Below, piece after piece: positions 33,441 through 44,052 of a stretch of DNA of 64,000 nt. Both the position numbers and the translations under genes were made by a program. Each line of letters begins with the position of its first letter. Positions within the stretch are counted from its first letter, which is position 1. The notes under the pieces are model-generated. The model was not told the DNA's origin, made no database searches, and worked only from the letters and a program-made list of their open reading frames with translations. The stretch covers positions 122,475,970 to 122,539,969 of the forward strand of contig CM043962.1 in assembly GCA_014529385.2 (NCBI GenBank). The letters run 5' to 3'. Source of the DNA: Adiantum capillus-veneris (Eukaryota; Streptophyta; Polypodiopsida; Polypodiales; Pteridaceae).

Positions 33441-35851
33441 ATATAATGACATAGAGTGGACAAGTGGTGAATCCTGAGACCAAACCACTCATGCTACTAG
33501 GGATAATAGGTTGGACAAGTGGTGGACCTTGAATGTAAACCCCCCATTTACAAAATATAATGGGTTTTGGGTATTTCAATGGAGCCTAGCATCTTGGAGA
33601 CATGGTGGAGCTTACTTCTCTCATGTTTCAATGGACCCTATTTGGAGAAATGGTGGTGGTTCCTTGTCTCCATGTTTAAATGGAGCTTAGCTTGGACAAG
33701 TGATGGACCTTTATTTCTTTCTATGATTCAATAGAGTTAGCTTGGACAAGTGGTGGACCTTGGAATGAAATCCCCATGTAGAACATATTATGGGCATTCC
33801 AAGTGGTGAGAAAGGATACCATTTAATATACAACCTTATAGGTTGGACAAGTGGTGGACCTTAACACCCATGTCTCCTTAGTAACATGACATAGAGTGCA
33901 TAAGTGGTGAATTTTGAGACCAAACCAATAATAAAATTACATAGAGTGGACAAGTGGTGGGCCTTGAAATAAAAACCCCCATGTACAAAATATAATGGGT
34001 TTAGAGTGTTTCAATGGAGCCTATCTTGGAGAAATGGTGGAGCATCCTTCTCTCCATGTTTCAATGGTGCCTAGCTTGGACAAGGGGTGGAGCTTTGTTT
34101 CTCTCTATGTTTCAATAAAGCTAGCTTGGACAAGTGGTTGACCTTGGAACAAAACCCGCATGTAAAACCTATCATGGGCATTATAACTGGTTAGGAAAAA
34201 TACCATTCAAGATATAGCCTTATAGGTTGGACAAGTGGTGGACCTAAACACCCAATTCTTCTTAATATAATGACATAGAGTGGACAAGTGGTGAATCTTG
34301 AAACCAAACCTACTAGGGATAATAGGTTGGACAAGTGGTGGACCTTGAATCTAAACCCCCCATGTACAAAATATCATGGGTTTTGGGTATTTCAATGGAG
34401 CCTAGCATCTTGGAGACATGGTGGAGCTTACTTATCGTCATGTTTCAATGGAGCCTATCTAGGAGAAATGGTGGAGGTTCCTTCTCTCCATGTTTCAATA
34501 AAGCCTAGCTTGGACAAGTGATGGACCTTTGTTTCTCTCTATGTTTCAATAGAGTTAGCTTGGACAAGTGGTGGACCTTGGAATAAAACCCCCATGTAAA
34601 ACATATCATGGGAATTTCAAGTGGTGAGAAATGATACCATTTAAGATATAACCTTATAGGTTGGACAAGTGGTGGGACTTAACACCTAGTTTGTCTTAAT
34701 ATAATGAGATAGAGTGTACACGTGGTGAATCTTGAAACCAAACCACTTATGCTACTAGGGATAATAGGTTAGACAAGTGGTGGGCCTTGAAATAAAACCC
34801 CCCATGTACAAAATATAATGGATTTAGAGTGTTTCAATGGAGCCTAGCTTGGAAACATGCTGGAGCTTTCTTCTCTCCATGTTTCAATGGAGCCTAGCAT
34901 GGACAAGTGGTGGACCTTTGTTTCTCTCTATGTTTCAATAGAGTTAGCTTTGACAAGTGGTAGACCTTGGAACAAAACCCCCATGTAAAACCTATCATGG
35001 GCATTACAAATGGTGAGAAAAAATACCATTCAAGATATACTCTTATAGGTTCGACAAGTGGTGGACCTTAACACCCGTCTTCTTAATATAATGACATAAA
35101 CGGGAGAAGTGGTGAATCTATAGACCAAACCTACTAGGGATAATAGGTTGGACAAGTGGTGGACCTTGAATGTAAACCCCCCATGTACAAAATATAATGG
35201 GTTTTGGGTATTTCAATGGAGCCTCGCATCTTGAAGATATGGTGGAGCTTACATGGGTATTTCAATGAAGCCTAGCATCTTGAAGACATGGTGCAACTTA
35301 CTTCTCTCCATGTTACAATGGAGCCTATCTAGGAGAAATGGTGGAGGTTCCTTCTCTACATGTTTCAATGGAGCCTAATCTGGACAAGTGGTCGACCTTT
35401 TTTTCTCTCTATCTTTCAATATAGTTAGCTTGGACAAGTGGTGGACCTTGGAATGAAACCCCCATGTAAAACATATCATGGGAATTCCAAGTGGTTAGAA
35501 AGGATACCATTTAAGATGTAACCTTATAGGTTGGACAAGTGGTGGATCTTAACACCCAGTTCTTCTTAATATAGTGACATAGAGTGTACAAGTGGTGATT
35601 CTTGAAACCAAACCACTCATGCTACTAGGGATAATCAATTAGACAGGTGGTGGGCCTTGAAATAAAAAGTCCCGTGTACAAAATATAATGGGTTTAGAGT
35701 GTTTCAATGGAGCCTAGCTTGGAAACATGGTGGAGCTTGCTTCTATGCATGTTTCAATGGATCCTATCTTGGATAAATGGTGGAGCATCATTCTCTCCAT
35801 GTTTCAATGGAGCCTAGCTTGGACAAGTGGTGGACCTTTGTTTCTCTCTAT
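33441..35851 (+). repeat. satellite-like array, forward orientation, higher-order units
   Basis: Units of about 385-480 bp each contain several GGACAAGTGGTGGACCTT cores in a fixed order of linkers: CATGTTTCAATGGAGCCTAGC, CAAAACCCCCATGTAAAAC, GATATAACCTTATAGGTTGG, TAATATAATGACATAGAGTG, ACTAGGGATAATAGGTTGG. The junction TATAGGTTGGACAAGTGG recurs at about 33,838, 34,225, 34,660, 35,046 and 35,527. The array is interrupted by the CACTA element and resumes at 44053 with the reading TCTCTCTATGTTTGAATAGAG restored. Confidence 0.92.
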
Positions 35852-35972
35852 CACTACAAGAGGCTATTCATATTAGCGACGCTCACACAGCGACGCTCAA
35901 AAAAAAAATCCCGGCGTCGCTATGAGCGTCGCAAATTTCTTTGTAAATTTGCGACGCTCATAGCGACGCCGG
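35852..35972 (+). repeat. CACTA 5' terminal and subterminal region with a 28-bp perfect hairpin
   Basis: The 12-bp terminal repeat is followed by AGCGACGCTC motifs. A perfect inverted repeat follows, with 28-bp arms (35911-35938 and 35945-35972) and a 6-base loop, built from two copies of the GCGTCGCTAT/AGCGTCGC motif. In En/Spm such motifs bind the accessory protein TNPA. The same role here is inference. Confidence 0.88.
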
Positions 35973-36071
35973 CTGGGCTAAAAAAATAACCGAGCGCGCC
36001 CAAAAACTCAGATCTCAGATCTGAGTTTTTCGGCGCCCTCAAGCAAGGAGCAGGTAATGCTCTCCCTCTCT

Positions 36072-36100
<29 letters not shown>

Positions 36101-36103
<3 letters not shown>

Positions 36104-36340
36104 TTTTCTTCTCCACACACACACACACACACGAGGAGAGAAAGGAGAGCCAGGTATGCTCCTTCCCTCTCCTCATTCTCATGTTCCCTTCCCCTCTTTC
36201 TCTCTCCCTCCCTCTCTCTCTCTTTTTCTTCTCCACACACACACACACACACGAGGAGAGGAAGGAGAGCCAGGTATGCTCCTTCCCTCTCCTCATTCTC
36301 ATGTTCCCTTCCCCTTTTTCTCTCTCCCTCTCTCTCTCTC
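36101..36340 (+). repeat. 120-bp tandem duplication
   Basis: Two copies with a period of exactly 120 bp (starting 36101 and 36221) differ at only a few bases. Each contains a (CA)n run and CCAGGTATGCTCCTTCCCTC. No gene is implied. Confidence 0.88.
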
Positions 36341-36374
36341 TCACACACACACATACACACACACACATAGTGTT

Positions 36375-36377
<3 letters not shown>

Positions 36378-36432
<55 letters not shown>
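36378..36432. repeat. (GA)n microsatellite and following purine-rich repeats
   Basis: A 55-bp GA run is followed to about 36,660 by three or four copies of a phrase near CATTGAGAGAGGAAAAGAGA with CATGCATAAACAAAAAACGC, a ~60-bp tandem repeat. Confidence 0.85.
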
Positions 36433-36436
<4 letters not shown>

Positions 36437-36689
36437 AACAAAAACAAAAACGCACACACACATACATAAACAAAGAATGCACACACACATTGAGAGAGAA
36501 AAAGAGAGAGAGAGCATGCATAAACAAAAAACGCAGGCATTGAGAGAGGAAAAGAGAGAGAGAACATGCATAAACAAAAAACGCACACATTGAGAGAGGA
36601 AAAGAGAGAGAAAACATGCATACAATCCAAAAAAACGCACACACATTGAGAGAGAAAGAGAGAGAAACTAATTTAACGTCGTAGGAAAC

Positions 36690-36800
36690 TAATTAAAATT
36701 AAAAGAACTAAAGATCTAGCCGACGAGGAGTTGAACTCAAGACCTATTATTCAAGAGGGAAATGGCATAATCAATCTATCATACTTGGCATGGGTGATAG
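36690..36800 (-). other. tRNA-like remnant inside the CACTA element
   Basis: On the minus strand GTCTTGAGTTCAACTCCTCG resembles a tRNA T-arm and box B. The upstream half is not convincing as a D-arm. Most likely a SINE or tRNA fragment. Confidence 0.3.
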
Positions 36801-37020
36801 AAAGGTTATACCATTTATCTTTTTTTATTGGCACACACATCCACACACGCGCACACACACAAGAAGAAGAGAGTTATAACGTCGTAGGAAACTATCTTAA
36901 AAGACGTTAAAGATTAGGTTATATGTAGACTTACATTGAATTAGATTTAGGTTTATTTTTAACTAGATTTACGTTTATTTACGCTAGATTTAGATTTACG
37001 TTATATTAGATTAGATTTAG

Positions 37021-37383
37021 GTCTCCATAGACTGCGATGCCTGCATGAAGCGGGTGAAGAAAGCCCTCAATGGAATATAGGGTATTGTTGCCTTCACTCA
37101 TGGTGGGCTCCGTCGATCCAAAAGTACTGGTGAAATGTCTTCAGAAGATAGGGAAGAAGGTGGATCTTCAGGGCGGCAAGAGTCACTACATCCCCGACAC
37201 AATGACCATCTAGACAACCTCTAGTCATTCAACAGCAACTTCAAAGTTAGTAACAAGAGCAAGAACGGTCTAAAGGGCCAATTGCTGTCGTCAGATGTGG
37301 ATGGAGATGAGGCAGCGTCACCGTCGGAAGTTAACTCTCACATCTTTAGTGATGAGAATGCCATTTCTTGCCGAGTTATGTGA
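37021..37383 (+). pseudogene. captured HIPP gene fragment (HMA metallochaperone domain to CaaX box)
   Basis: After a splice-acceptor-like TTTAG the sequence reads VSIDCDACMKRVKKALNGI, the metal-binding CxxC and first helix of a heavy-metal-associated domain. A TAG (37078-37080) and a frame change follow, then GSVDPKVLVKCLQKIGKKVD, the second half of the same domain. A third segment in the first frame has LKGQLLSSDVDGDEAASPSE and ends SCRVM-stop (37381-37383). CRVM is a CaaX isoprenylation box. HMA domain plus CaaX defines the plant-specific HIPP metallochaperones, implicated in heavy-metal handling. It lies upstream of TNP2, flanked by near-identical 45-bp sequences (about 36977-37021 and 37466-37510). 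Confidence 0.82.
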
Positions 37384-37518
37384 AAAATTATGTGTTAAAT
37401 CAGTTTTAAGGTTCTTATAATCCCTGTTAGTTTAGTTCTTTGTTTTTAATATAACATAATATATTTACGTTAGATTTAGATTTATGTTATATTAGATTAG
37501 ACTTAGGTTTATTTAGGT

Positions 37519-37522
<4 letters not shown>

Positions 37523-37558
<36 letters not shown>

Positions 37559-37990
37559 GAAGAAGAGAGTTTTAACGTCGTAGAAAACTATCCCAAAAGA
37601 CGTTAAAGATTAGGTTAGATGTAGACTTACGTTAAATTAGATTTAGGTTTATTTTTAGTTAGATTTACGTTTATTTAGATTTACGCTTATTTACGTTAGA
37701 TCGAGTCCACGCAAGAATTACTTACGGTTTAGGGTTTAGATTTAGACGAACAGTGAAAAGATCTACTGTGAAAAGATGTTAAGATGCTGTGAAGTGCTAC
37801 ATCTAGAGAAGAGGCAAAGGGGTTTTGTCCACTACATGCAGTATCATGTAGACGTGGGTGTGTAGATTTCTTGTACCCACAAATATAGGTATTGACCAAT
37901 AAAGACGAGATTATAACCCGGTGGTTCTGATCTCCGTGCACCTCTAGACCGAGGTGTGCGGAGATTGGACATGACTAGAGAATGTGAGGT

Positions 37991-38067
<77 letters not shown>
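37523..38067. repeat. (CA)n at 37523-37557, repeated leader segment, (GA)n at 37992-38067
   Basis: The ~150-bp segment following the CA run (AACGTCGTAGAAAACTA...GTTAAAGATTAGG) is a second copy of 36855-37020. Direct repeats therefore bracket the HIPP fragment. The GA run ends 66 bp before the transposase ATG. Confidence 0.85.
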
Positions 38068-38070
<3 letters not shown>

Positions 38071-38132
38071 GACGAAGAATGCCAATAGAATATTAAATTT
38101 GTTGTCCAGGTTATAAGTTTTTTATCCTCATT

Positions 38133-41100
38133 ATGAGTAGCGACGAGGATGTGGGACCGTCCAACCGAAACATCTATCTCTCAACGAGGGTCTTATGTCC
38201 TTGTAATCAATGCAAGCATGCTGTGCGACGGACAAGACGTGTTTCTTTGCAGCACGTTCGTGAATTTGGCGAGTTCGATCCATCTATTATAGATCGAGTT
38301 GTTGCCAATTATAACTCGTCGGACTCTGACGCTGGCCAACAAGCAGCAATCTTGCAACCCAATAGACGTGTTCACAGGCGCTTTGGTCAAGCAGCATATG
38401 TGAGGCCACAAGATGTAGCCTCTGACAGCTCGGGGGATGATCATGCAGAGCACATTCCCAACGAGGCAATGTTGGAGCCCGAGATTGATGAAATGATCGA
38501 GACGATCATGGATTCAGAAAGGCTTATCTATGATGATATGAAAAGTGAAGCCGATACGCCATTGTATAATGGAGCACGTGTGTCTAGATTGAAAGCACTC
38601 CTGGTTCTTCTCAACATGCAGGCAAAGTTTGGATGGAGTGACACTAGCGTCACAGCGCTTTTCAGGTGATCTATTACAATTAGTTTACTTTAATAAAACT
38701 CTAAATGTATAATGATCTGATAGATTTTTACACGACTGTATCATATTTTTATGTTGTGTAGATTGCTGAAAGAGCACATACTACCAGCTGACAATGTGAT
38801 GTCAGATTCCCGAGATGAAGCAAGAAAGATTTTGCGAAACTTGGGGATGGATTACAATTCTATCCACGCTTGTCCTAATGACTGCATTCTTTTCAGAGGG
38901 GAATACATAGACATGGAGAAGTGTCCGAAATGTGATTCCGAAAGATATCGAGTAGATCTCCACGGGACAAAAATTCCACAAAAGGTTTTGCGACATTTTC
39001 CTCTGCTTCCTCGCATCAAGCATTTCTTCGAATGTAAGTCCATGGCCGCCCTAGCATCATGGCATGAGGAGAATAAATCTTCGGATGGTGTGCTACGAAT
39101 TCCTGCAGATTGTGTAGCGTGGAAACATATAGATAGAACATGGTCGGATTTTGCAAGGGAAGCTCGAAATTTGCGCTTAGGCCTGGCTATGGATGGCGTA
39201 AATCCATTTGGTCAAAGATCAACATCTTACAGTGTATGGCCCATTGTCATCGTCAACTACAACATTCCCCCGTGGTTGACTACGAAGAAGGGGCACCTAT
39301 GGCTAAGCTTGATTGTGCCAGGGCGATATAAAGTGGGGAATATGGATGTGTATCTTCGTCCACTATTGGAAGAGCTACAACAATTGTGGATTGGCATAGA
39401 GGTGGTGGATATGAGCCGACACACAGGACGACGGAATGCTTTGATCAGAGGAATTCTAATGTGGACCATGCATGACTATCCCGGGCTAACAGAAAAATGC
39501 TCAGGTGATCTATTGACACTCCTCACTCAGACACTGTAAATCTTGTTTTTTCCCATAGTTGATCTATTATCATGTGTATACATGCAGGGCTTCAAACAAG
39601 CGGATACAGATCATGTGTCACATGTGGACCTAGACTGAATGCACGTAGGGCACCCTCACTGAAGAAGCAAATCTACGAAGGTCATCAAGCGTATCTTCCA
39701 GAGAATCATGTGTTATGCGACGGCTTTTTGGGAAGAGAGCCACCAAGGATGTCTGCACAAGCATGGTTAGAGCAGAAGGAGATGTGCGATGACGGATTGC
39801 CTCCAGGGATGAAGAGACTATCTCTATGGTACGAGTTACCATACTGGCCCCGACTCATGATCAATCACTTGCTCGATCCAATGCACATATTCAAGAATGT
39901 GGGTAATCTACTATGGGACCATCTGACCGGCAAGAAAGATACTTTGGGAGCCAGAGTTGACCTTAGAAATGTGGATCGTATGGAGCAATATTGGCCGCAA
40001 ACAGCGTCTGATGGATCGATAAAACTCCCTAAAGCACCATGGATTTTCACAGGAGCCCAAGAACGCAAAGTAAAAGAGACCATTCGATCTTTGCGGACCC
40101 CCACTGGCGTAATGCACTCGCTCCGAACGTGTTTTACTAAAGAAGGAAAGCTTACCGGTTTGAAGTCACACGATTGGCATAAAATGTGTCAGGTACGTTC
40201 ATAGTGGACTTTAATATCATTGCATAAAATGTGGACTTTAATATCATTGCTGCACATACTTTACAGTTTATTTTACCGGTTGCCATTGAGGGATGTTTGT
40301 CTCTCGACATCCGTAACACAATCTACAAACTTGCAAAGCTGGTGCAATGGATCTCACAAAAGGAGATCAACGTAGACTCCATACCTTTTGCCAAACTAAA
40401 TGCTGCGGAGCTTGTGTGCATGTTTGAGAAACATTTTCCTACTACAATGCTAACTATTCAGGTGCATCTTCTTGTTCACATAGTTGATGAGGTGGAAATA
40501 GCTGGCACAGTTCATTCCAGATGGATGTTCTTCTTAGAGTGTTTCATGAAAACGCTTAAGGGATATGTGCGTCAAAAGGCACGTCCGGAGGGTAGCATGG
40601 CAGAAGGTTGGTTGGTATCAGAGTCCCTAGTGTACATTGGAGAGTGGCTAGACGGATTTGATAAATCCCGGGACACGCTATGGCGAACCATAGATGATGA
40701 GCGCATATCTGGGATTGTCATGTGCAATCTCGGTGTTGAGAAGAAGATGACGGAAGATCTAGAGGCTAAAATCAACCGATTTTTCATGCTTCACAATCCA
40801 GTGATGCAAAAGTGGATTTCACAATATGAGGATGCAAAGCAAGAGCGACAAAGGGCACGAATCGAGTGGAGACGGGGAAGACGACCACCGATGCACTATC
40901 CAGCGGTTCTGGAGAGCCTACCAAACTTCATGAGCTTAAGATGGTTGCACAACCAATTGAAAAGCGCACAACAATGCGGTGACGAAGTGACTGAAGAAGA
41001 GTGGGAGTACTCTCGGGGTTGCGCGACCAAGGTAAGTTTGCAATGTACGACTAGCAAGTGACTTTATTTATAAACGTTTGAACGGCCACTCATAATCTTT

Positions 41101-41864
41101 GTTCGTTGTAGTATAAGTCATACACAGCAGCATGGTGTAAAGGTCGACATTTTAGGGTGGAACGAATCGACAAAAAGCGTTTTACTCAAGATTGTGGAAT
41201 CATGGCAAAATTTGAACAGTCTAGTCGACGACGTTCCTCTGATGCAGATCTTGTGGTGGCGGAACTCACTTACTTCGGCACGCTGCAAGAGATTTTGAGG
41301 ATCGATTACAGAGGATTTTTTGTCGACTTGTTCGACGTGCAATGGTTCAAGATAATCATGGAGGGTCGCAACGCTACTGTGCGTAGAGGAGAGTCTGGTT
41401 TTCTTGAGGTGGATTCTACTAAGAAATGGACTGACCTAAGAGACACTTTCGTACTACCCGAGCATTGTGAACAAGTAAGTATGTAAATAGTTAACATCCC
41501 CCTTTTACAAGTTATGTGCTTGAAAGCTCTCATGTAAGTTATGTGGCTCTGGCAGGTAATATTTCATCCTACAAAGTCTACATCAAACTGGTGGTACGTC
41601 ATAGAGGTAGCCCCTCGTAGTGCAAGGACGTATGAAGGCTACCATGTGCCAATCACAACGGCATCAATGGAGGAGATCAGAGAAGATGCTCAATCAGAAG
41701 CCGCTGCGGTGGTGCCAGACGAGCATCAAGATGCTACTACTCTATATGGGGTGCATGCAGAGGAGCTACAAAATGAAACAGAGGATATGTGTTTAAACGG
41801 AGAGCTCTATATAGATATAGGAAGTTATGCTGAGTTATGCGAGGATGAGAGAGAGATCTCTTAA
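38133..41864 (+). CDS. CACTA TNP2-like transposase, six exons, uninterrupted
   Basis: Exons 38133-38665, 38762-39504, 39588-40192, 40267-41031, 41112-41474 and 41556-41864 total 3318 nt, i.e. 1105 residues plus TAA. All introns are GT-AG with matching phases. An N-terminal Cys-rich transposase-associated region (RVLCPCNQCKH) is followed by HACPNDC and CPKC zinc-ligand pairs (~residues 212-235). The Transposase_21/Tnp2 core has LAMDGVNPFG (~320) with the first catalytic Asp, VTCGP, and DPMHIFKNV (~525). Exon 4 carries the DUF4218 region (EIAGTVHSRWMFFLECFMK) and exon 5 DUF4216 (FTQDCGIMAKFEQS, VDLFDVQWF). The protein cuts and pastes the element by recognising its CACTA ends. Start chosen at the first ATG of exon 1. 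No lesion was found, so activity is possible. Confidence 0.93.
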
Positions 41865-42136
41865 AGCCACAAATATTGTATTTGAACAATTTTGCTCCGT
41901 GTTGTAAAAGCTTTGGCTCTCTAAGTACCTTCCATGGTGTATAACGCTCTTTTCTACTCGTGCTCACATCTTTTGATTGAAAATTCTGAGTTTTCGACTT
42001 GCCTCTTCTATCACTCAATTCATTGCGTCATTGTATTTATATGCGTCATTACGTCATTGTATTTAATGGTCTTTGCGTCATTGTCTACTCTATGCATTCA
42101 ATATTAAGTTTAAATATTCGTGTGTTTAATGCAGGT

Positions 42137-43428
42137 ATGGATGATGAGGAGTTTCTTTCTTCTTTGTCACCGCAGCAGAGACAGTGGTACGTGGAGCGTC
42201 ATCGCTCTGGCGCATCATCGCGCGTTCCTACTCCATCCGCATCTCCCTCTCTTTCGGAGCATTCGGCGTCGACGAGACGAGCTTCACACTCGTCTAGACA
42301 CCGGCGCTCTAGTGGTGGCGGTGGCGGTTGTTGTGGGGATTCCGCCACCGATGCCTCCACACCGCCTCGTGTTCGACGAGGCTCTTTACCCTCCCCTTCT
42401 TTGCCCGCCCCCACACCAGCCACAGCATCGCCATCTACGCCAGGTTTTGCACGGCTGACTGTTCCTAGAAGCTACACACCTCTACCTACTCCGCCAGGAG
42501 CCACCCCACTCGACACTCCTCGCTTCGGGGCCCAGACGCCGGTGGAGACACCTGACGTCCGTACCCCCATCGACACGCCGCTAGAGACCCCTGCTGGGAC
42601 ACCCAGGTTCACGCGTCACCGGCCAGAGGGCTTGCCTTACTCCGTCGACATCAGCGGCGGCATCATCATGGATGATGACGGCAAGAAGGTGATCTCGCGC
42701 ATGCGTGGTCTTTGCTCTCAGCTGTTTAGACACTACATACTAAACAAATGGAGTGAAGTACCAAGTGATTTAAAAAACAGAGTCATCAACATACTTCATG
42801 ATGAGTTTCCCATTCCAACACGGGATCAGCGCTTCAATGAAGACCTGATGAAGATTCGAATGCGCGAATACTGCAAACACAAGCGTTCCGAAGTGCAAAA
42901 AGCAATCAAGAATGGGTGGAACAGGCCACATTGGCTGGCCAAAGAAGATTGGAAGAATGCGAAGAAAGCAGCGCGCGAGAATCCCGACAAGTGGAAGCAA
43001 CAAAAGGATGCAGCTAGAGCGCGAGTAGAGGCAGGGAGCTCGCACCACTTGGGGAGCGGTGGATAGGCATCATTTGAGGCCGATTTTGTAAGTGTTTTCG
43101 CATTGCTCTTTATGTTCGATAGTTTAGGGTTTATGAGTTTTTTAATTCTAACATAATGAAATCTTTGTATGTTTTGACAGTGGTCGATGACAGGACGTGA
43201 TCCCACACCGTACGAGCGCGAGTACGCAGGCAGGAAGGGCTTAAACGCCCTGATGGACATTCTCAGTTCTCGCGGCGGCATGGTTAGTATTAGGGTTTAC
43301 TCTTTTTTATTTTTTGTATTGTTTTATAAATGTCGTTATATGTTTATACTTACTGAAAGCTGTCTTATTGTCTTTTTTTACAGAATCCGACAGATACGCC
43401 GCTTGGACGTGATGAGACGTCTGACTAG
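42137..43428 (+). pseudogene. CACTA second gene (Transposase_24-like), cut by one in-frame TAG
   Basis: The ATG at 42137 opens 309 codons. A Ser/Pro/Thr-rich low-complexity half includes repeated DTP and TPxxTP phrases. A conserved helical domain follows (ISRMRGLCSQLFRHYI, WSEVPSDLKNRVINIL, NGWNRPHWLAKEDW), similar to the Transposase_24 proteins that accompany plant En/Spm elements. TAG at 43064-43066 ends it. The same frame continues after the TAG to a donor (TTT then GTAAGTG, 43087/43088) and in phase 0 through exons 43181-43282 and 43384-43428. Their splice sites are consensus, and they encode GRDPTPYEREYAGRKG and a C-terminus ending DETSD. The stop therefore looks like a recent nonsense change. 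The 309-aa form may still be produced. Confidence 0.75.
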
Positions 43429-43788
43429 ATGACGTCAGTTTAGCCGTAGCTAGATAGCATTAGTTTAGGGTTTCTCATAGATTATGTATCATGAGACGAA
43501 TTTTATACGTCTTTTTGAACCATGTATATTATTACATTTGTCACCGCAGTTCCTTTTGCCAATCAATTCTTTATGCCTATGATGTTGTACAATTGTCATT
43601 ATTACATTTTCCAATCAATTCATTTTGCCTATGATGTGTACAATTGTCAATTTTGCAAACAATGCGTCTTGTGGGTGACTATTTTGGGTCTATTATCTAT
43701 CCTTGCATTTTTTTTAAAAAGTGAATCAAGTACAATATGGTTGATGGGTGGCAGGGCATTCAATGTCTTGCCACCAAAAAAAAATTCT

Positions 43789-44052
43789 CTCGGGCGTCGC
43801 TATAAGCGTCGCTATTTATGGCTCTGTAGCGTCGCTATGAGCGTCGCTATAGTCTTCTGTGTAAACGTCGCTATATGCGTCGCTATAAGCGTCGCTATGG
43901 GCGTCTCTATGGGCGTCGCTATATAGCGACGCATATAGCGACGCAGATAGCAACACTCTCGTAGCGACGGTTTTAGCGATGCCGGGGGTTATAAAAACCC
44001 AGTGTATTTCCGTCGCTAACAACGTCACAAGAGCATACAACCTCTTGTAGTG
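43789..44052 (-). repeat. CACTA 3' subterminal array and terminal inverted repeat
   Basis: By my count there are eight exact copies of CGTCGCTAT plus one variant in direct orientation (43795-43922), then two or three inverted copies (ATAGCGACGC). The terminal CCTCTTGTAGTG closes the element. Such arrays are where TNPA-type proteins bind in En/Spm. Confidence 0.88.

Larger units (their letters stand above)
35852..44052 (+). mobile_element. CACTA (En/Spm) DNA transposon, 8.2 kb, apparently autonomous
   Basis: The element begins CACTACAAGAGG and ends CCTCTTGTAGTG (perfect 12-bp terminal inverted repeats). It is flanked by the 3-bp target duplication TAT (35849-35851 and 44053-44055). Both flanks join to give the ordinary satellite unit, confirming the boundaries. 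It has subterminal GCGTCGCTAT arrays, a six-exon TNP2-like transposase with no stop, and a second gene of the kind that accompanies TNP2. It also has a captured HIPP fragment and two 120-bp minisatellite copies. The intact transposase makes it the youngest-looking DNA transposon here. Confidence 0.95.

Noticed and set aside
30031-35989. Open frames with repeated DKWWTF and SLHVSME peptides, suggesting a repeat protein
   Set aside because: These are translations of the satellite units. Frames shift between units, starts and stops are not conserved, and the reverse array gives other peptides.
36039-36646. Three overlapping 100-240 codon frames on both strands
   Set aside because: They lie over CT, CA and GA runs and a 120-bp minisatellite. 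The peptides are low-complexity (SLSLS, TCVCV) and all frames are open for that reason.
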